From Pseudomonas nitroreducens (GTDB taxonomy: Bacteria; Pseudomonadota; Gammaproteobacteria; Pseudomonadales; Pseudomonadaceae), in contig NZ_JACHLI010000034.1 in NCBI RefSeq assembly GCF_014204515.1, positions 15,677 to 79,676 of the forward strand: a stretch of 64,000 bases of DNA, in the 5' to 3' direction. The notes under the pieces were generated by a model. It did not search any database. It was given only the letters and a program-made list of their open reading frames with translations, and was not told the DNA's origin. Positions 60,156-64,000 of the stretch are shown here, one piece after another; the stretch's first letter is position 1, and every line of letters begins with the position of its first letter. Made by a program: the position numbers and the translations under genes.

Positions 60156-62009
60156 ATGAAAAAAACAATAACCGGCGCCGCGGGCTTCAAGCCGCACGCG
60201 CTGGCGCTGGCTACCAGCATGGCCCTTGGCGGGGCATCTTCGGCTCAGGCAGTGAGCTTCAACGTGGGGGAAATCGAAGGCCGCTTCGACTCGACCCTGT
60301 CCATCGGCGCGAGCTGGGCGATGGATGATGCGGACAAGAAATTCATCGGCACCCGCAATGGCGGCACGGCGTCCAGCCAGACCTCCGACGATGGCCGGCT
60401 GAACTTCAAGAAGGGCGAGACCTTCTCCAAGATCTTCAAGGGCCTGCATGACCTGGAGCTGAAGTACGGCGACAGCGGCCTGTTCCTGCGTGGCAAGTAC
60501 TGGTACGACTTCGAGCTCAAGGACGAACACCGCCCGCTCTACGACATCGACGACGACGGCCGTGACATGGCCGCGCGCTCTTCCGGCGCCGAGCTGCTGG
60601 ACGCCTTCGTCTACCACAACTATGACTTCCGCGACCTGCCCGGCACCGTGCGCCTGGGCCGCCAGGTGGTGAGCTGGGGCGAGAGCACCTTCATCCAGAA
60701 CGGCATCAACTCGATCAACCCGGTGGACGTCGCCGCGCTGCGCCGCCCTGGTTCCGAGGTGAAGGAAGCGCTGATCCCGGTGAGCATGCTGTATTTCAAC
60801 CAGGGGCTCACCGACACCCTGTCCATGGAGGCCTTCTACCAGCTGCAGTGGGAGAAGACCGTGCCGGACAACTGCGGCACCTTCTTCGGCAGCGACGTGG
60901 CGGCCAAGGGCTGCGACATCAACATGGCGGTGAACGGCAGCGACTTCGACCGCGACATCGACGGCACCGGCATCAAGGGCGGCTACGGCTATGTGCCGCG
61001 TACCCGCGATCATGACGCCCGCGATGGCGGCCAGTTCGGCGTGGCGCTGCGCTGGATGGTCAACGACACCGAATTTTCCGCCTACGCGATGAACTACCAC
61101 AGCCGCACACCCACCAGTAACTGGGTGGTGGGCAAGGGCGCGCTGGCCGACCCGGTGGGCGGGCTGATCGGCCAGGGCGGGCGCAGCACCGCCAGCTGGT
61201 ACCTGGACTACCCCGAAGACATCCGCCTCTACGGCCTGGGCTTCAACACCACCTGGGGCAGCACCGCGGTGCAGGGCGAGATCAGCTACCGGCCGAACAT
61301 GCCCATGGGCATCAATTCCAGCGACGTCTCCGGCGCCGCCACCCTTGGCTCGGCCTCCACCAGCGCCATGGTCAACGCCGGTCTGCCGATCTTCGCCAGC
61401 GGCTGGGCGGATTCCAGCTACGGCTCGCTGATCCAGGGCTACAAGCGCATGCCCTACACCCAGGCGCAGATGACCTTCACCAACACCTTCGACCAGATTC
61501 CGCTGATCGGCGCCGAGCGCCTGACCCTGGTGGGCGAGATCGGCTTCGGGCACATCGGCGACCTGGGCTCCACCGACGGCTCCGACCTGCGCTTCGGCCG
61601 CAGCAGCGTCTACGGCAACGGTGAACTGGCCAGCGCCGGTACCTCGTCGCTGCTCGGCCTGTCGGGCAACGCGCTGTGCGAGAAGGTGGTGAACACCGCC
61701 AACCCCGGGCAGTGCAACGACAAGGGCTTCTACACCCAGAACTCCTGGGGTTATCGCCTGCGCGCCGGCCTGGAATACAACGACCTGATCGGTGGCATCT
61801 CGCTGCGGCCGAACCTGGCGTTCTCCCACGACGTGGAGGGCTACGGCCCGACCTTCAACGAGGGCGACAAGTCGGTCAGCGTCGGCGTCGATGCCGAATA
61901 CCTCAGCCGTTACACCGCCAGCGTCAGTTACACCGACTACTTCGGCGGCGATTACAACGTCAACACCGACCGCGACTTCCTCGCCGTCAGCCTGGGCGTC
62001 AGCTTCTGA
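60156..62009 (+). CDS. DUF1302 outer-membrane protein
   Basis: 617 residues. A signal peptide ends near SSAQA-VSF, then FNVGEIEGRFDSTLSIGASW, the start of DUF1302 proteins, with repeated barrel strands and GRQVVSWGESTFIQNGINSI near residue 170. It ends DFLAVSLGVSF with a terminal Phe. DUF1302 proteins are predicted outer-membrane barrels that almost always travel with DUF1329 and often an RND exporter; a role in lipid, steroid or hydrophobic-compound traffic is suspected, not proven. GGCGGAGAG precedes the ATG at 60156. The partner gene starts 39 bp later. Confidence 0.9.
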   Translation: MKKTITGAAGFKPHALALATSMALGGASSAQAVSFNVGEIEGRFDSTLSIGASWAMDDADKKFIGTRNGGTASSQTSDDGRLNFKKGETFSKIFKGLHDLELKYGDSGLFLRGKYWYDFELKDEHRPLYDIDDDGRDMAARSSGAELLDAFVYHNYDFRDLPGTVRLGRQVVSWGESTFIQNGINSINPVDVAALRRPGSEVKEALIPVSMLYFNQGLTDTLSMEAFYQLQWEKTVPDNCGTFFGSDVAAKGCDINMAVNGSDFDRDIDGTGIKGGYGYVPRTRDHDARDGGQFGVALRWMVNDTEFSAYAMNYHSRTPTSNWVVGKGALADPVGGLIGQGGRSTASWYLDYPEDIRLYGLGFNTTWGSTAVQGEISYRPNMPMGINSSDVSGAATLGSASTSAMVNAGLPIFASGWADSSYGSLIQGYKRMPYTQAQMTFTNTFDQIPLIGAERLTLVGEIGFGHIGDLGSTDGSDLRFGRSSVYGNGELASAGTSSLLGLSGNALCEKVVNTANPGQCNDKGFYTQNSWGYRLRAGLEYNDLIGGISLRPNLAFSHDVEGYGPTFNEGDKSVSVGVDAEYLSRYTASVSYTDYFGGDYNVNTDRDFLAVSLGVSF

Positions 62010-62047
62010 TGTCCGCCAGCCCCAGCCTTAGAGCAAGAGGTACACCC

Positions 62048-63406
62048 ATGAACAACAAGCAATGGTTGCAGGCCGGCTGCCTGACGCTGAGCCTGCTCGC
62101 CGGGCAGGTCATGGCCGCGGTCGGCGCCGACCAGGCGGCGCGCCTGGGCAATCAACTCACCCCGATTGGCGCCGAGAAGGCCGGCAACGCCGACGGCAGC
62201 ATCCCGGCCTGGACCGGCGGCCTTGCGCCGAACGCCGGCAAGGCCGACGCCGGTGGCTTCCTGGCCGATCCGTATGCCGCGGACCAGCCGCTGTTCACCA
62301 TCACCGCGCAGAATGCCCAGCAGTACAAGGACAAGCTGACGCCGGGGCAGCTGGCGATGTTCCAGCGCTTCCCCGAGACCTACCGCATCCCGGTCTACCC
62401 CAGCCACCGCAGCGCCAGTTACCCGCAGGCGGTGATCGAGGCGGCGAAGGAGAACGCCACCGCGACCTCGTTGGCCGAAGGCGGCAACGGACTGACCCAT
62501 TTCAACATGACCCTGCCGTTCCCGATCCCGCAGAACGGCCTGGAAGTGATCTGGAACCACGTCACCCGCTACCGCGGCAACGCCATGCTGCGCACCACCG
62601 CGCAGATGAACCCGCAGACCAACGGCGCCTATACCATCAGCTACATGAAGGAGCAGTTCGCTTTCCCGTTCGGGCTCAAGGACTACGAGCCGGCGAAGAT
62701 GGACAACATCCTCTACTACTTCCGCCAGGAAATCCTCTCGCCGCCGCGTCGTGCGGGCAGCGTGATGCTGGTGCTGGAGACCATCGACCAGGTCAAGGAA
62801 CCGCGCATGGCCTGGATGTACAACGCCGGCCAGCGCCGCGTGCGCCGTGCCCCGCAGGTGGGCTACGACAGCCCCGGCGCGGAAGGCATGCGCACCTACG
62901 ACGACTTCGACATGTTCAACGGCGCGCCGGATCGCTACGACTGGAAGCTGGTGGGCAAGCAGGAGCTGTACATCCCGTACAACAGCTTCAAGCTCGACTC
63001 GCCGGCGCTCAAGTACGACGACATCGTCAAACCCGGCCACCTCAATCCGGACCACACCCGCTACGAGCTGCACCGCGTGTGGCACGTAGTGGCGACCCTG
63101 AAGCCGGGCCAGCGCCACATCTACAGCAAGCGTGACCTGTACATCGACGAGGACAGCTGGCAGATCGCCGAGGCCGACGCCTACGACGGTCGTGGCAACC
63201 TCTGGCGTGTTTCCGAAGGCCATGCACGGCCCTTCTACGACCAGCAGTTCACCTGGCTGACGGCGGAGACCCACTACGACGTGCTGTCCGGGCGCTACAC
63301 GGTGTCCGGGCTGCGCAACGAGGAGAAGAGCAGCTACGACTTCGCGGTGAAGTCCAGCAGCAACGACTTCACCCCCAACGCCTTGCGCGCCACCGGCATC
63401 CGCTGA
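62048..63406 (+). CDS. DUF1329 outer-membrane-associated protein
   Basis: 452 residues with a Sec signal (MNNKQWLQAGCLTLSLLAGQ, then VMA) and the LTPIGAEKAGNADGSIPAWT segment diagnostic of DUF1329. Also present are RYRGNAMLRTTAQMNPQTNG, AGQRRVRRAPQVGYDSPGAE and YELHRVWHVVATLKPGQRHI, spread across a LolB/LolA-like half-barrel fold. It is always paired with DUF1302 and probably chaperones the same lipidic cargo across the periplasm (inference). No RND or YCF48-type gene follows here; a terminator does. Confidence 0.9.
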   Translation: MNNKQWLQAGCLTLSLLAGQVMAAVGADQAARLGNQLTPIGAEKAGNADGSIPAWTGGLAPNAGKADAGGFLADPYAADQPLFTITAQNAQQYKDKLTPGQLAMFQRFPETYRIPVYPSHRSASYPQAVIEAAKENATATSLAEGGNGLTHFNMTLPFPIPQNGLEVIWNHVTRYRGNAMLRTTAQMNPQTNGAYTISYMKEQFAFPFGLKDYEPAKMDNILYYFRQEILSPPRRAGSVMLVLETIDQVKEPRMAWMYNAGQRRVRRAPQVGYDSPGAEGMRTYDDFDMFNGAPDRYDWKLVGKQELYIPYNSFKLDSPALKYDDIVKPGHLNPDHTRYELHRVWHVVATLKPGQRHIYSKRDLYIDEDSWQIAEADAYDGRGNLWRVSEGHARPFYDQQFTWLTAETHYDVLSGRYTVSGLRNEEKSSYDFAVKSSSNDFTPNALRATGIR

Positions 63407-63449
63407 GGCGAGCGGGACTGGCGCTCACCGGCGCTCCGATGTGTTTGAC

Positions 63450-63474
63450 AGCGGCCTGCGGGTCGCTTTTTTTC
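63450..63474 (+). terminator. Rho-independent terminator after the DUF1329 gene
   Basis: AGCGGCC-TGCG-GGTCGCT, a seven-pair stem with one G-U pair and a tight loop, followed by seven T residues, 43 bp after the stop. Confidence 0.9.
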
Positions 63475-63500
63475 GTCCACTGATCGGTGACCCGCTCTTC

Positions 63501-63643
63501 GTAGGAGCGAGCTTGCTCGCGAATCTTCCCGAGCACGCGGTAATGTCAGGGAGCCTCGTGGGTAGGATGGGTGGAGCGCAGCGATACCCATGCTGTCGTC
63601 GCACGGAATCGATGGGTATCGCTGCGCTCCACGCCATCCTACG
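63501..63643. repeat. Family B REP and family D hairpin element
   Basis: GTAGGAGCGAGCTTGCTCGC at 63501-63523, then a full family D element at 63562-63643 with arms GTAGGATGGGTGGAGCGCAG and GCTGCGCTCCACGCCATCC. The D copy closely matches that at 26161-26241. It separates the terminator from the convergent small gene. Confidence 0.8.
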
Positions 63644-63884
63644 TCCGTGTTCTGTCGGCAGCGTCGTAGAGGTGGGCGGAGTCTTCGGCGAGGTATTCCA
63701 GGCAGGTGAAGGCGCCGGTCAGCACTTCTGCCGAGGGCGTACCGTGGTCGGGAATACTGGCCAGGAAATTGAGCATGTGCAGCAGCGCGCGATGTCGGCC
63801 GTAGGCGGCATCCTGCAGCGACTGGTAGCTGAGGTCGTCGTTCAGGTGAAGCAGGGTAGGGGCTGTGAAGGTCATGGATTGCAT
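63639..63884 (-). CDS. Small DUF6124/DUF3077-like protein
   Basis: About 81 residues (or 78 from the inner ATG at 63875). The sequence contains TPAEVL-like SAEVLTGAFTCLEYLAEDSA and ends LYDAADRTRT. This size and the L..A....LLH.L..L....E.L..A..CLEYL.EDS..L pattern match the small DUF6124 (formerly DUF3077) proteins abundant in Pseudomonas, whose function is unknown. Only 15 bp separate its start from the IS left end, so its native promoter has probably been displaced by the insertion. Confidence 0.75.
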   Translation of the reverse strand: MQSMTFTAPTLLHLNDDLSYQSLQDAAYGRHRALLHMLNFLASIPDHGTPSAEVLTGAFTCLEYLAEDSAHLYDAADRTRT

Positions 63885-63899
63885 CTCTTGATAGCCAGA

Positions 63900-64000
63900 T
63901 GACCACCCGGAGGTGCGGACAATTTCTTGGACTACCTGAGGTGGTAGCTCATGTATTCATACGAGGATCGGCAACGTGCCGTTCGGCTTTACATCAAACT
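63900..64000 (+). mobile_element. Left end of an IS3-family-like insertion sequence (cut by the window edge)
   Basis: From about 63900 the sequence TGACCACCCGGAGGTGCGGA resembles an IS terminal inverted repeat (starts TGA, GC/GA-rich), followed 50 bp later by the start of a transposase gene. The right end and target duplication are outside the window, so the exact boundary is uncertain by a few bases. Confidence 0.7.
63951..64000 (+). CDS. Transposase OrfA, first 16 codons (partial)
   Basis: The frame starts MYSYEDRQRAVRLYIK and continues off the window. This start closely resembles OrfA HTH proteins of IS3-family elements, where a MYSYE-D-R-AV-LYIK N-terminus leads into a helix-turn-helix. 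GAGG lies about ten bases before the ATG. It shows an intact beginning, but whether the element is complete cannot be judged. Confidence 0.72.
   Translation, partial: MYSYEDRQRAVRLYIK

Overview
The window is about 67% GC and reads as a Pseudomonas chromosome, most like the P. nitroreducens / P. citronellolis / P. aeruginosa side of the genus. The support is gene content (nosP-nahK, an agu2ABCA'-type agmatine operon, OprD and other porins, otsB-GH15-otsA, a DUF1302/DUF1329 pair) and Pseudomonas-type REP palindromes between genes. No rRNA, tRNA, CRISPR array or prophage was seen. The only mobile element is the left end of an IS3-like insertion sequence at the right edge.

Layout. 1-7733 (+): one long, tightly overlapping operon with a polyamine-type ABC importer (tail of an upstream gene, two permeases, ATPase), a family-1 glycosyltransferase, two paralogous DUF861 cupins, an AmgK-like sugar kinase and an aldehyde dehydrogenase. 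I cannot match this combination to a known pathway, and it is the best candidate here for an undescribed system. 7758-8348 (-): GNAT acetyltransferase. 8775-12489 (+): the nitric-oxide sensor NosP and its hybrid kinase NahK. 12550-15839: divergent LysR regulator with an MHS-type transporter and a nitrilase. 15884-17902: divergent quinone oxidoreductase and LysR. 18022-19245 (-): EAL phosphodiesterase. 19526-23528 (+): trehalose operon otsB-GH15-otsA. 23575-24242: a 55-residue protein divergent from a cold-shock protein. 24307-27668: epoxide-hydrolase-like enzyme, lipoprotein, and a flavodoxin/DUF2798 operon divergent from a MerR regulator through a textbook 19-bp-spacer promoter.

28017-33185: LysR regulator divergent from agmatine deiminase, N-carbamoylputrescine amidase, a polyamine-binding protein and a second, Tat-exported agmatine deiminase. 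33604-37176 (-): sirtuin and two diguanylate cyclases. 37390-40631 (+): PaiB-like protein, a membrane acyltransferase-like protein and an OprD porin, the latter two translationally coupled behind an operator-like palindrome. 40632-46694 (-): small Cys-motif protein, U32 peptidase RlhA and a large autotransporter. 47150-50651 (+): secreted esterase, ABM-domain membrane protein and an amidohydrolase with a Cys/His-rich tail. 50986-52444 (-): isochorismatase-like hydrolase and LysR. 52603-56871 (+): stand-alone pqqF, a porin and a small membrane protein. 56895-59873 (-): PL7 lyase-like protein, orphan OmpR-type regulator and CapA-like protein. 60156-63406 (+): DUF1302/DUF1329 pair. 63639-64000: small DUF6124/DUF3077-like gene and the IS3 left end.

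The genes fall into themes: nitrogen-compound scavenging (polyamine-type import, nitrile, agmatine), c-di-GMP and NO signalling (NahK, EAL protein, two GGDEF proteins), trehalose/osmotic stress, and outer-membrane or secreted functions (OprD, second porin, autotransporter, esterase, DUF1302). Most intergenic gaps longer than 200 bp are filled by five families of short palindromic repeats, described at each locus. All functions are inferred from motifs and context read by eye; no database search was possible.
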